64,000 nucleotides of DNA from Granulicella rosea (GCF_900188085.1 NZ_FZOU01000013.1:22427-86426); one strand, 5' to 3'; numbered from the stretch's first letter, positions 26,877-35,915 are shown. Made by a program: numbers and translations. The notes: a model not told the origin generated them from the sequence alone.

Positions 26877-27266
26877 GTGCTCATCGAGCTTTCCAAGGCG
26901 TTGTCGTTCGCTCTCTGCCTGGTGTCGCTCCACGCCGTGCTGGCGAGCGCCTTCTTCGAACCCGACACGACGTGGCCGCAGCGCTTGACGGCTGGCCTCT
27001 TCCGGCTGGCGATCGCGGCGTGCGTCTGCTGCGCCAGCGGACTGCTGTTCTCCTATCCCGCCCGGTGGAATCCCGACCGCGACGTCTCGCTGTGGAGGAC
27101 ATTGCCGATCCGTCTTTTTCTGTGGGCCGCGGTCGTCCTGAGCATGCTCTTTGCGCTGACCTGGTATCTGCGCTGCGGCGGCATCAACTCCTTCGGCATT
27201 CCGCCCGACTGCCTGGCTTTAGACTCCTTGCGCCGGGCGCCGTCTCCAGTGATAGCATTTACTTAG
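26877..27266 (+). CDS. Small membrane protein of unknown function, 129 aa
   Basis: Hypothetical inner-membrane protein with three hydrophobic helices (about 3-24, 33-54 and 80-102) and a Cys-containing C-terminal stretch (YLRCGGINSFGIPPDC). The GTG at 26877 was preferred because AGGAGG at 26865-26870 sits six bases upstream. An ATG at 26838 would add 13 residues without a ribosome site. It is transcribed towards the kinase operon, ending 33 bp before it, but no shared function is visible. Confidence 0.65.
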   Translation: MLIELSKALSFALCLVSLHAVLASAFFEPDTTWPQRLTAGLFRLAIAACVCCASGLLFSYPARWNPDRDVSLWRTLPIRLFLWAAVVLSMLFALTWYLRCGGINSFGIPPDCLALDSLRRAPSPVIAFT

Positions 27267-27299
27267 TAGGTGCAGGTGCTTCGGTAGCACGGGCAAAGC

Positions 27300-28487
27300 A
27301 TGACCATGCTGGAGATCGATGAAGCCTTAGCCGCCTGGCGCAGCCGGCTGACTGCCATAGCGGACAACCTGCTGTGGCTGCAGAACGATTCCACCTACAA
27401 GATGCTCAGCGGCTCCGGCGCAACCCATGTGCGAGCCGCCGGGGCGACGGCCAGGCGGGTCGATCCCGCGCTCGCGCCCATGCAGACCATCTTCGAGCGC
27501 TTCAGCGTTCTCCAGACGACGATCGAGCGCGCCGACGAGCTGCGGCGCAGCATGCCCGCGCTCTTTGGCGCCGAGCAGAGGCTCGCGGAGATCCGGCATG
27601 TACTCTTCGGCAGGTCGATCCAGCTTGCAGTCTCCGCCGCGCCCTCCGCGCAGCGTTCGTTGCTCAGCGGCGCGCAGGGCGTCGAGCAGCGGACGCCCGA
27701 CGAGGTGCTCGCGGCGATGGTGACGGAGTTCGCCACGGCGCGCGACGCGGTGCTGGCCGTCGAGCACGCCTGGCGCGATCTTGCCGAAGGCGTCGACCGC
27801 GCCGAAGACCAGATACAGCGGTTTCCGGCGAACGCACAGAGCGGCATCCAGAGGAACCTGCAGGAGATTCGCGACTCCCTCGGAACCGACCCGCTGGGCG
27901 CGCTCGACAATCTGCGCAAACGCGTGGAGCCCGAGCTTGCGCGGTTCTCCCGGATGGCTGCGGCAGCGGCGAAGACCCGGCAGGATCTCGAGCAGGCGCA
28001 CGCACGGCTGGACCAGCTTGTGGCGCTTCATCGCGAGATTCTCGCCGCCGAAGCCGAGGCGAAGGCGAAGGTTGCGGGCTTCCACGCGTCGTCGCCCCCA
28101 GCGGGGGAAGAGAGGTTCAAGCGGCTGCGCGAGTGGCTCCATCAGCTCGACCTGCGTTGCACGGAGGGCGCCTCGGCGAACGTTGAGACGGGACTGCGCA
28201 ACTGGAACAAGGGTGCCGAAGAGCTTGCGTCCGAGGAGAGCCGCGCGCGCGCCGCGATCCAGACCGCGCTCGAAACCCGCCGCGAACTGCGCGGCCGGCT
28301 GGACGCCCTGAAGGCCAAGGCCCGTGCGTGGCGCGTCGCCGAGCATGCGGAGATGTCCGATCTGGCGCGGCAGGGCGAGCAGTTGCTCACCACCCGGCCC
28401 ACCAATCTGGAGCACGCCGCGGCAGCGGTCGCTCTCTATGCGACGATGTTGAACGCAAAGAAGATGCAGAAGAGGGGTTCCGAATGA
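27300..28487 (+). CDS. Coiled-coil protein heading the PknG-type kinase operon, 395 aa
   Basis: Cytoplasmic protein dominated by long alpha-helices with heptad patterns (for example around 170-260, RKRVEPELARFSRMAAAAAKTRQDLEQAHARLDQL in pieces). It has no signal peptide or membrane span. Its TGA overlaps the ATG of the kinase gene by four bases (ATGA at 28484-28487), implying translational coupling and probably a joint complex. No named domain is recognised. The start at 27300 (ATG) is followed by another ATG at 27306, neither with a strong ribosome site. A scaffold or substrate role for the kinase is a guess from position. Confidence 0.75.
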   Translation: MTMLEIDEALAAWRSRLTAIADNLLWLQNDSTYKMLSGSGATHVRAAGATARRVDPALAPMQTIFERFSVLQTTIERADELRRSMPALFGAEQRLAEIRHVLFGRSIQLAVSAAPSAQRSLLSGAQGVEQRTPDEVLAAMVTEFATARDAVLAVEHAWRDLAEGVDRAEDQIQRFPANAQSGIQRNLQEIRDSLGTDPLGALDNLRKRVEPELARFSRMAAAAAKTRQDLEQAHARLDQLVALHREILAAEAEAKAKVAGFHASSPPAGEERFKRLREWLHQLDLRCTEGASANVETGLRNWNKGAEELASEESRARAAIQTALETRRELRGRLDALKAKARAWRVAEHAEMSDLARQGEQLLTTRPTNLEHAAAAVALYATMLNAKKMQKRGSE

Positions 28488-30718
28488 GTGGAGAAGCCTG
28501 CAAGCGGCCCGGATGCGCGGGCGTGATCGAGGACGGCTACTGCAATCTCTGCGGGCATGCGGCGGTGAAGGGCGCGGCTGCGACCTCGGCCGCCACCTCG
28601 GCCGGGCCGGGAGTTTCGTCGCGCGAACACCAGACCGGAAGCCAGACGGGAAGCCATCGGACCTCGTCGGTCATCACGACCGGCACGGGCTCGACGCCGA
28701 TGTCGCGGGCTTCGTCCGGCACGCGCCGCTCGACGAGGTCGAGTTCGCGCGCGACGCGCAAGCAGCTTGGCGCGGGGCTGATCACGCTGCCCGATCTGCC
28801 GTCGATCGAGCCGGAACGCGCGATCATGCTCGACCCCAAGGTGCCGGAGCGCAAGCGCTTCTGCGGCCGGTGCGATACGGCGTTGAAGCGCGAAGCCGGC
28901 TTCTGCGGCAAGTGCGGCATGAAATACAGCTTCATCCCCAGCCTGCGCGCGGGCGACGTCGTCGCCGGACAGTATGCAGTGAAGGGGCCGATCGCCTTCG
29001 GCGGTCTGGGCTGGATCTATCTCGCCTTCGATACGCTGCTGTCGCGCTACGTCGTGCTCAAGGGCCTGCTCAACACGCAGGACGAGTCGGCCGCCGCGCT
29101 GGCGGTAGCCGAGCGGCAGTTTCTCGCGGCGGTCAAGCATCCGAACATCGTCGGCATCTATAACTTCGTGCAGTTCGGGACCGAAGGCTTCATCGTCATG
29201 GAGTACGTCGGCGGCAAGACGTTGAAGCAGATTCGCCAGGAGCGCGGTCCGCTGCCGCCGGCCGAGGCCATCGCGTACATCCACCGCATCCTGCCGTGCT
29301 TTGCGTACCTGCATCGGCTCGGGCTGGTCTACTGCGACTTCAAGCCGGACAACGTCATGATGGAGCGCGACGACGTGAAGCTGCTCGACCTGGGCGGCGT
29401 GCGCCGGATGGACGATACCAAGGGCGACATCTACGGCACCGTCGGGTACTCCGCGCCAGAGGCTGGCGCCGGGCCGACCGCCGCGTCGGACCTGTATACG
29501 GTTGGCCGCACGCTGGCGGTGCTGCTGACCGATATTCGCGGCTTTTCGAGCGATCACCGCTATACGCTGCCGACTCCGCAGGAGGAGCCGAAGTTCGCCA
29601 AACAGGAGTCGCTCTACCGCTTCCTGTTGAAGATGACGGCCGAGAATCCGGACGACCGTTTCGTCAACGCGGAGGAGGCCGCCGAGCAGTTGCTGGGAGT
29701 GCTGCGCGAGGTGGTCGCGGTCGACACCGGCACGCCGCATCCCGGGTCGAGCGCGGACTTCGGCCCCGATCTGCTGGCGCTCGACTCCGGCCATGAGATG
29801 CGCTCCGCCGAACCGGACTACGCATACCTGCCGCTGCCGGCGATCGACATCGAAGATCCAGCGGCGCAGGCGGTGGGAAGCGCCAACGCGCTGGCCGATC
29901 CGGAGCGCCGGGTCGCGGCGCTGGAGCTGGTGCGCGGACGTTTTTCGAAGTCGCGCGAGGCGCGGCTGTGGCTGGCCGCGGCGCAGTCCGATAGCGCCGC
30001 TTACGCCGAGGCGGAGGCGCTGCTGAAGGCGCTGGGCGAAGAGGATGCGTGGGATTGGCGCGTGCAGTGGTTCGAGGCACGGATGCGGCTTGCGCAGAAG
30101 CGGCCCGCCGAGGCGCGCAAGCTCTTCGACCAGGTGTACTTCGATCTGCCGGGCGAGCTGGCGCCGAAGCTGGCTCTGGGCCTGTCGGCGGAGCTTGCGG
30201 GCGATCTCACGGTTGCGTCCGAGATGTACGATCTCGTCTCGCAGACCGATCCGGGCCACGTCTCGGCCGTCTTCGGGCTGGCGCGCTGCCGGTTCCGGAG
30301 CGGCGATCGGACCGGCGCGGTGGCGGCGCTGAACCGGATTCCGCCATCTTCGGGCCTCTTCCTGCGCTCGCGCGTGGAGGCCGCTCGCATGCTGGTGCGG
30401 GCGGAGGGAAGCGCGCTGCGGCTGGAGGATCTGGCGTCGGCTTCGGCGCTGGCCGAGAGCCTTGCGCTCGAGGAGATCAACAAGCTGACGCTCGGCAACC
30501 AGATTCTGACGGCGGCGGTCGATCATGTCAGCTCGAAGGCGATGGCTGCGGGCCAAAGCGCGAAGGATCTCAGGATCATGGGCCGGCCGGTGAACGAGCG
30601 GCAGCTGCGGCTTGGGCTCGAAAGCTCGCTGCGTGGGCTGGCGCGATTCATGACCGGCGACGAGCGCATTCAACTGGTGGACCAGGCGAATCTGGTGCGA
30701 CCGAGGACGTTGCTCTAA
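28484..30718 (+). CDS. pknG: PknG-type serine/threonine protein kinase, 744 aa
   Basis: Soluble Ser/Thr kinase closely matching mycobacterial PknG in architecture and length (750 aa there). There are two N-terminal Cys pairs (C6, C11, C20, C23), then a Ser/Thr-rich linker. A rubredoxin-like motif follows (FCGRCDTALKREAGFCGKCG, about 125-145). The kinase domain runs from about 155 with IAFGGLGWIYLAFD, the catalytic lysine in VVLKGL, YCDFKPDNVMM and LLDLGGVRRM. The unusual YxD and DLG forms also match PknG. From about 460 there is a TPR-like C terminus with PGELAPKLALGLSAELAG and FGLARCRFRSGDRTGAVAAL, again PknG-like. In actinobacteria this kinase controls 2-oxoglutarate dehydrogenase through FHA proteins GarA/OdhI. 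Confidence 0.9.
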   Translation: MSGEACKRPGCAGVIEDGYCNLCGHAAVKGAAATSAATSAGPGVSSREHQTGSQTGSHRTSSVITTGTGSTPMSRASSGTRRSTRSSSRATRKQLGAGLITLPDLPSIEPERAIMLDPKVPERKRFCGRCDTALKREAGFCGKCGMKYSFIPSLRAGDVVAGQYAVKGPIAFGGLGWIYLAFDTLLSRYVVLKGLLNTQDESAAALAVAERQFLAAVKHPNIVGIYNFVQFGTEGFIVMEYVGGKTLKQIRQERGPLPPAEAIAYIHRILPCFAYLHRLGLVYCDFKPDNVMMERDDVKLLDLGGVRRMDDTKGDIYGTVGYSAPEAGAGPTAASDLYTVGRTLAVLLTDIRGFSSDHRYTLPTPQEEPKFAKQESLYRFLLKMTAENPDDRFVNAEEAAEQLLGVLREVVAVDTGTPHPGSSADFGPDLLALDSGHEMRSAEPDYAYLPLPAIDIEDPAAQAVGSANALADPERRVAALELVRGRFSKSREARLWLAAAQSDSAAYAEAEALLKALGEEDAWDWRVQWFEARMRLAQKRPAEARKLFDQVYFDLPGELAPKLALGLSAELAGDLTVASEMYDLVSQTDPGHVSAVFGLARCRFRSGDRTGAVAALNRIPPSSGLFLRSRVEAARMLVRAEGSALRLEDLASASALAESLALEEINKLTLGNQILTAAVDHVSSKAMAAGQSAKDLRIMGRPVNERQLRLGLESSLRGLARFMTGDERIQLVDQANLVRPRTLL

Positions 30719-30781
30719 CCAAGTGGAAGCATGGGCGTTAGCCCTGGGCCCGCGGGACAAACGAAAGAGGAATAACCACGA

Positions 30782-31774
30782 ATGCAATGTCCCGCCTGTA
30801 ACACTGAAGCGCCGAACGAAGACCTGTTCTGCGAGAACTGCGGCGTGAATCTGAAGTCTCCGCCTGCTGCGGCGCCGGCTGCCGGTTGCACCTGTGGCGC
30901 GTCTGCGGACGAGGCGGACGAGGACGGCTTCTGCCTGCGTTGCGGGCGTCGCGTCGTGCGCCCGGCGTCGGACCACGTGGAGGAGGCGCTTTCGCCGGTC
31001 TTCGCGGCGGTCTCCGACCGGGGCATACGGCATGACCGGAACGAGGATCGCTTCGGCATGCTGCAGTCTGGCGCGTGGCGCGTGATGGCGGTGTGCGACG
31101 GCGTATCGGCGACGCGCAAGTCGGAGATTGCGTCGGCCGCGGTGTCGGAGGGTTTGGTGCGTTCGCTGGGGGATGCGGTCAAGGGCGGCGTCGCCGATCC
31201 CGAGCTGGCGATGCGGCAGGCGATCGCGGCGGGCGCGGCGAATCTTGCCACGCGGACGCCGCGTGACGAGCGCGAGAATCCGCCGTCGACGACGGTTGTG
31301 GCCGCGCTGGTTCGTACGTCGGAGACGGGCCTGGAGGTTGCGATCGGTTGGATCGGCGACAGCCGCGCGTACTGGATCGATGCCTCCGGCGCGACGCCGC
31401 TCACGGTCGACCACTCGTGGTTAAACGAGGTGGTGGCGTCCGGCGAGATGAGCGCGGCCGCGGCGGCTGCCGCCCCGCAGGCGCACGCGATTACGCGCTG
31501 GATCGGCGCGGATGCGGAGCCGAATCTGAAGGCCGATATCGTGCGCCGCAGCTTTACCGGGGCGGGGACGCTGTTGCTTTGCACGGACGGCCTCTGGAAC
31601 TACGCGAGCGCCGAGAATGCGCTTGCGAAGCTGGTGCATGAGGGCGCGGCGACGGGCGAGGATGCGCTCGCCACCGCGCGCCGGCTGGTCCAGTTCGCCA
31701 ACGAACGAGGCGGTCAGGACAATATCACGGTGGCCCTGCTGCATCTTTCGCAACCCAACCCAAACAAGAGTTAG
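30782..31774 (+). CDS. Zinc-ribbon PP2C-type protein phosphatase, 330 aa
   Basis: Metal-dependent Ser/Thr phosphatase expected to oppose the kinase encoded just upstream. The N terminus has two zinc-ribbon-like Cys sets (C3, C6, C17, C20 and C36, C38, C51, C54). The PP2C domain spans about 75-322 with RHDRNEDRFG, AVCDGVSAT (metal Asp), GWIGDSRAYW, LLCTDGLWNY and GGQDNITVALL, so all metal-binding aspartates are present. AAAGAGGA (30764-30771) precedes the ATG. The shared zinc-ribbon start with the kinase and FHA protein suggests that all three dock to one another or to a common partner. Confidence 0.92.
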   Translation: MQCPACNTEAPNEDLFCENCGVNLKSPPAAAPAAGCTCGASADEADEDGFCLRCGRRVVRPASDHVEEALSPVFAAVSDRGIRHDRNEDRFGMLQSGAWRVMAVCDGVSATRKSEIASAAVSEGLVRSLGDAVKGGVADPELAMRQAIAAGAANLATRTPRDERENPPSTTVVAALVRTSETGLEVAIGWIGDSRAYWIDASGATPLTVDHSWLNEVVASGEMSAAAAAAAPQAHAITRWIGADAEPNLKADIVRRSFTGAGTLLLCTDGLWNYASAENALAKLVHEGAATGEDALATARRLVQFANERGGQDNITVALLHLSQPNPNKS

Positions 31775-31817
31775 ACTGGTATGGCTTCAGCTTCATGGGC
31801 CGGATCGGAGAGTTTCG

Positions 31818-33092
31818 ATGGCTGGTGAGTTCAGGGCAGAGACCTTTCAGAATGAGTTTCTGCCTGCAGGCACGGGCGAAGTACACGCCATCATGACGGT
31901 CACCGCAGGGGAGAGCACGGACTCCGGCGGCAGCGGCGGCCAGCGACTGTTCGGTATCCTCTGCGACAAGTCGGGTTCGATGGAGGGCGGCAAGATCGTC
32001 GCCGCCAGGGCCGCGATGGCGAAGCTGGTCGATCTGCTTCCGCCGGACTGTAGCTTCTTCATCATCGCGGGTTCGGACGATGGCGACCTGATCTGCCCGG
32101 TTACACGCGCGGATGCGCTGGGCAAGCAACATGCTTACCGGGCGATCCACGATCTTCGCGCAGGCGGCGGAACGCGCATCTCAAGCTGGCTGCAGCTTGC
32201 GTTCGGCCAGTTTCAGACGATGCCCGGCGGCGTTCGCCAGGCGCTGCTGCTGACCGATGGGCAGAACGACATTCAGGACGGGCAGGTTCTGGCCGAGACG
32301 CTGAAGCACTGCGAAGGCGTATTTCAGTGCGACTGCCGCGGCGTGGGAACCGACTGGCGGGTCGACCAACTGCGCCAGATCGCCGACGCGCTGCTGGGTA
32401 CGACCGATATCATTCCGTCGCCTGCGGAGATTGAAAACGACTTTCGCGGCATTCTGAAGAAGGCGATGAGCAAGAGCGTCAGCGACGTCTTTCTGCGGCT
32501 CTGGACGCCGCAGGGCGCGAGCGTGAAGTTCTGCAAGGAGGTCAGCCCGCAGATCGTCGACCTGACAGCGCGCGCGCGGGAGATCAAGCCACAGTTGCGC
32601 GAGTATCCGACCGGCGCATGGGGCAAGGCGGAGTCGCGGGACTTCCACTTCTGCATCGAGGTCGCGCCGGGCGCGGTGGGGGACGAGGTGCTCGCGGGGC
32701 GCGCGAGCCTGGTCTACACGGCGCAGGGCGTGGAGAACAAGGCCGCCGAGGCGCGCATTCTCGCGGTATGGACGGACGACGAGGGCAAGTCGACCAAGAT
32801 CAACCATGTCGTCGCGCACTACACCGGGCAGGCCGAGCTGGCGAAGTCGATTCAGGATGGTCTGGAGGCGCGGGCGCAGGGCCAGACAGAACGCGCGACC
32901 GCGCTACTGGGCAAGGCGGTGAAGATCGCGCATGAGTCGGGCAACGACGCTACCGCGAAGCTGTTGCGCCAGGTGGTCGATGTGGACGACGCCGACACCG
33001 GCACGGTGCGGTTGAAGCACAGTGTGGCGAAGGAAGACTCCATGGCGCTTGAGACGCGGTCGACCAAAACGGCCCGCATTGCGAAGGGTTAA
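31818..33092 (+). CDS. TerY-like VWA-domain protein of the kinase operon, 424 aa
   Basis: Cytoplasmic VWA protein with an intact metal site: DKSGSM (residues about 51-56), a threonine in GGGTRISSW and an aspartate in LLLTDGQND. A C-terminal beta-rich region and a short TPR-like helical pair (IQDGLEARAQGQTERATALLGKAV) follow. GGAG at 31807-31810 supports the ATG at 31818; longer frames are not credible. VWA, PP2C and kinase side by side is the logic of the TerY phosphorylation triad described in tellurite-resistance-type stress systems, here with a PknG kinase. The 43-bp gap to the phosphatase gene and 6-bp gap to the FHA gene indicate one operon. Confidence 0.88.
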   Translation: MAGEFRAETFQNEFLPAGTGEVHAIMTVTAGESTDSGGSGGQRLFGILCDKSGSMEGGKIVAARAAMAKLVDLLPPDCSFFIIAGSDDGDLICPVTRADALGKQHAYRAIHDLRAGGGTRISSWLQLAFGQFQTMPGGVRQALLLTDGQNDIQDGQVLAETLKHCEGVFQCDCRGVGTDWRVDQLRQIADALLGTTDIIPSPAEIENDFRGILKKAMSKSVSDVFLRLWTPQGASVKFCKEVSPQIVDLTARAREIKPQLREYPTGAWGKAESRDFHFCIEVAPGAVGDEVLAGRASLVYTAQGVENKAAEARILAVWTDDEGKSTKINHVVAHYTGQAELAKSIQDGLEARAQGQTERATALLGKAVKIAHESGNDATAKLLRQVVDVDDADTGTVRLKHSVAKEDSMALETRSTKTARIAKG

Positions 33093-33098
33093 TTGAAC

Positions 33099-33713
33099 AT
33101 GGACACCTACGTTTGTCCGAAGGGCCACGCGTCGACGGAGCCGGATTACTGCTCCGAGTGCGGGGCCAGGATCGTCACTCCGGCGGCGGATGCTACGCCT
33201 TCTGTCGCCTCCGCTGCTCCGGCTGTATGCCCGGCATGCGGCGCGCCGTGCGAGGCTGGCGGAGTCGCATTCTGCGAGGTCTGCGGATGCGACTTCGCGA
33301 GCGCTCCGGCGCCGGGCGCGGGGGCTGCCGTGGCCGCGCCGCAGGTTTCGGCGTGGATGGTGACGCTGTCGGTCGATCCGGCGCTGCGCGGCGCAGGCAG
33401 TCCCGAGGCGCCAGCGGGCATCGCGCCGTTGACGGTTCAACTGAAGGAGCCCGTGAGCCTGATCGGTCGCCAGAGCGACGCGCGCGCGATCTTTCCGGAG
33501 ATCCCGGTCAAGCACGACGACGCGGTCTCGCACCGGCATGCGCTGCTGCAGCTCTTCGGCAACGGCACGCTGCTGCTGCGCGATATCGGCGCGGCGAACG
33601 GCACGCGGCTGAACGGCCGGGAGATCGAGCCGCTGGTCGATCATCCGCTGAAGGATGGCGACGAGATCGCGCTGGGACACTGGTCGCGCATCTCGGTCAA
33701 GGCGATCTACTAA
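33099..33713 (+). CDS. Double zinc-ribbon and FHA-domain protein, 204 aa
   Basis: Phosphothreonine-binding adaptor, the probable reader or target of the kinase. Two zinc ribbons lie at C6/C18/C21 (with C- or H-type fourth ligand) and C44/C47/C59/C62. A Pro/Ala linker leads to an FHA domain at about 110-200 with SLIGRQSD, AVSHRHALLQL and DIGAANGTRLNG, the canonical Arg, SxxH and NG positions. In actinobacteria the PknG substrate GarA/OdhI has an N-terminal ETTS phosphorylation site before its FHA domain. That motif is absent here, so regulation must differ or use another threonine. The ATG at 33099 was taken; a TTG at 33093 is also in frame. Confidence 0.9.
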   Translation: MDTYVCPKGHASTEPDYCSECGARIVTPAADATPSVASAAPAVCPACGAPCEAGGVAFCEVCGCDFASAPAPGAGAAVAAPQVSAWMVTLSVDPALRGAGSPEAPAGIAPLTVQLKEPVSLIGRQSDARAIFPEIPVKHDDAVSHRHALLQLFGNGTLLLRDIGAANGTRLNGREIEPLVDHPLKDGDEIALGHWSRISVKAIY

Positions 33714-33748
33714 TCGGTTAATCGGTTCAGCACGGCGGGGAGGCTTCG

Positions 33749-35131
33749 GTGACGAACGTAGCGGTCGTAAAGGCGCCACAGACGCGGCGTTGGAACAGCC
33801 TTCAACTGCTGAAGGGCGGGCGCGCGGCGATTCTGCTGCTGGACGTGTTGCTGCTGATCGCGGTGGTGACCGGCGCTGGCGTCCATCGCGACGCGATGCA
33901 GGCCGTGGGCAAGGACACCGCGCCCAGCATCATCGCGGCGCAGAAGATCAAATCCGCGATGGCGGACATGGACGCCAATGCGGCCAATCAGCTGCTGGCG
34001 GCTCCCGGCTCCGCGACCCCTGCCGCCGCGCTCTATGAGCAGCGCCGCATCGAAGCGTCCAAGGCGCTGGTTGAAGCGGCGAAGAACATCACGTACGGCG
34101 CGACCGAGCAGACGCCCATCGAGACCCTGCAGGTGACGGGTGGAACGTATCAGCGGCTGATCCAGCAGGCGATCGACTTTCACGACGCCAACGACCCCAA
34201 TCAGCCCGACATGGGGGTGCGCTACTATCGTCACGCCGGGGAGATGATGGACACCGCGCTGCTGCCGGCGGCGGACGACCTGGACAAGGCGAACAACACG
34301 GTGCTGGAGCAGGTGTATCGCGAGGCCTCCGAACACTCGACCCTCTCGCTCTGGTTCGTGCTGCTGGCCGGTCTGCTGATGCTTGGAACGCTCGCGGTCC
34401 TTCAGTTCTTCCTGCTGCAACGCATGCACCGGCTGCTGAACCCGATGCTGCTGGCGGCGACGGCGCTGACGCTGTGGCTGACCTTCTATGCCTTCGCCAG
34501 CATGAATCGCGAGGCGGATCGTCTGCGCGTGGCGAAGGAGGACGCGTTCCACTCCATCCGGGCGCTTTCGCGTGCGCGCGCCGTGGCCTACTCGGCCAAT
34601 GCGGATGAGAGCCGGTATCTGCTGGACCCGGCCCACGCGGCGGACTATGAGGCCGAGTTCTATCGCAAGACCAACGCGCTGGTCAGTTTGCCGGCCTCGA
34701 TTCCGCTGGCGCTGGTTACGGCGAATGCATCGCACGGCAGATCGACGCCGGGCTTTACCGGCTATCTCGCCGACGAGCTGAACAACATCACCTTTCCCGG
34801 CGAGCGCGCGGCCGCCATCGAGACGTTCGTGACATTCGAGCAATACATGGGGGTCGACGCCGGGATTCGTGTGCTGGCGCGATCCGGACAGCATGACAAG
34901 GCAGTCGCACTTTGCATCGGGTCTTCCCCAGGCCAGTCCGACTGGGCCTTCGAGCAGTTCGACCGCGCCTCGGCCAAGACGCTGGAGATCAACCAGAAGG
35001 CGTTCGACGAGGCGGTGAAGGAAGGGCTTGCGGCGGTCGACAAACTGGAGCTGAAGGGCGCGGTCGCGGCCGTGCTGATCGCCATCCTGGCGGCGTTCGG
35101 TCTGGCGGGGCGGATTCGCGAGTACGAGTAA
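33749..35131 (+). CDS. GlnX-like four-helix membrane sensor, 460 aa
   Basis: Inner-membrane protein with four predicted spans (about 26-43, 195-218, 228-250 and 432-453). Its two large extracytoplasmic helical domains lie between spans 1-2 and 3-4, the layout of mycobacterial GlnX. GlnX passes an amino-acid signal from GlnH to PknG. Residues 45-190 look like a four-helix-bundle sensor (IIAAQKIKSAMADMDANAAN, YYRHAGEMMDTALLPAADDLDKAN). Similarity to GlnX is by topology and sequence flavour, reinforced by presence in a PknG operon. No GlnH-like binding protein is in the window. The GTG at 33749 has GGGAGG six bases upstream. Confidence 0.75.
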   Translation: MTNVAVVKAPQTRRWNSLQLLKGGRAAILLLDVLLLIAVVTGAGVHRDAMQAVGKDTAPSIIAAQKIKSAMADMDANAANQLLAAPGSATPAAALYEQRRIEASKALVEAAKNITYGATEQTPIETLQVTGGTYQRLIQQAIDFHDANDPNQPDMGVRYYRHAGEMMDTALLPAADDLDKANNTVLEQVYREASEHSTLSLWFVLLAGLLMLGTLAVLQFFLLQRMHRLLNPMLLAATALTLWLTFYAFASMNREADRLRVAKEDAFHSIRALSRARAVAYSANADESRYLLDPAHAADYEAEFYRKTNALVSLPASIPLALVTANASHGRSTPGFTGYLADELNNITFPGERAAAIETFVTFEQYMGVDAGIRVLARSGQHDKAVALCIGSSPGQSDWAFEQFDRASAKTLEINQKAFDEAVKEGLAAVDKLELKGAVAAVLIAILAAFGLAGRIREYE

Positions 35132-35180
35132 GAAAAGCGGCGTTTGATATGATTCGGCCTGCAGGCCAAAGGGAGTTCGC

Positions 35181-35915
35181 ATGATGAGTCGCATCGGCAA
35201 TCTGTTTCGCGGTTTCTTCGGCCTTTTTGTGGGCAACATGGAGCGCCGGAATCCCGAGGCTCTGCTCGAGGTGGAGCAGGAGAATCTGCGCCGGCAGGTG
35301 GGCAAGTTCAACATGGGCCTGGCGTCGCACGCCGGCATGGTCGAGCGGCTGATCGGGCAGGTGCGCAAGCTCGAGACGGACGAGGCCGACCTGCGCGCCA
35401 AGACCGCCGCGAACGTGAAGTTGGGCAATCGCGCCGCGGCTGGGCAGTACGCACTGCGCCTGCAGATGGTCGAGCGCGAGCTGGGCGAGAATCGCAAGCA
35501 GATGGAGCAGGCCGAGCTGACCTATAAGGAGCTGGTCCGCGCGCGCGACGTCGCCATCTCGATTGCGAAGACCAAGATCGAGACGCTGAAGACCGGCATC
35601 AGCGATCTGAAGATGAAGCGCGCGATGGCGGAGATCACCGAGATGGCCTCCGGCATGGTGACCGAGCTGGGCGGTTCGGGCGACACGCTGAACCGGCTCG
35701 ACACGATCGTCAACGAAGAGCGCTACAAGGCCGCCGGCCGCGTGCGGGTCGCGGTCGACAGCCTCGACACCAGCGACATCCACATTCGCGAGGCGGAGCA
35801 GCAGGCGATGGCCGAGCAGGCGCTGGAAGAGTTCGAACAGCAGCATCAGATCAGCGGCGGCAAGCTGAGCATCCCGACGATCCCGTCCGTCGACCGGTCG
35901 GAGAAGCGCCGGTAG
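35181..35915 (+). CDS. PspA/IM30-family membrane-stress protein, 244 aa
   Basis: Long coiled-coil protein of the PspA/Vipp1 family, which assembles on stressed inner membrane. The N terminus MMSRIGNLFRGFFGLFVGNMERRNPEALLE is the amphipathic membrane-binding start. A nearly continuous helix follows to about residue 190, and a disordered tail ends the protein. Unlike typical PspA, the second segment is Met-rich (AMAEITEMASGMVTELGG). AAAGGGAG precedes the ATG. It is the last gene of the kinase operon, 49 bp after the GlnX-like gene, which ties envelope state to this signalling module. Confidence 0.85.
   Translation: MMSRIGNLFRGFFGLFVGNMERRNPEALLEVEQENLRRQVGKFNMGLASHAGMVERLIGQVRKLETDEADLRAKTAANVKLGNRAAAGQYALRLQMVERELGENRKQMEQAELTYKELVRARDVAISIAKTKIETLKTGISDLKMKRAMAEITEMASGMVTELGGSGDTLNRLDTIVNEERYKAAGRVRVAVDSLDTSDIHIREAEQQAMAEQALEEFEQQHQISGGKLSIPTIPSVDRSEKRR

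Noticed and set aside
28436..31414. Minus-strand frame of 992 codons opposite the kinase and phosphatase genes
   Set aside because: It is Arg/Ala/Gln-rich shadow sequence; the plus strand carries unmistakable kinase and PP2C motifs.
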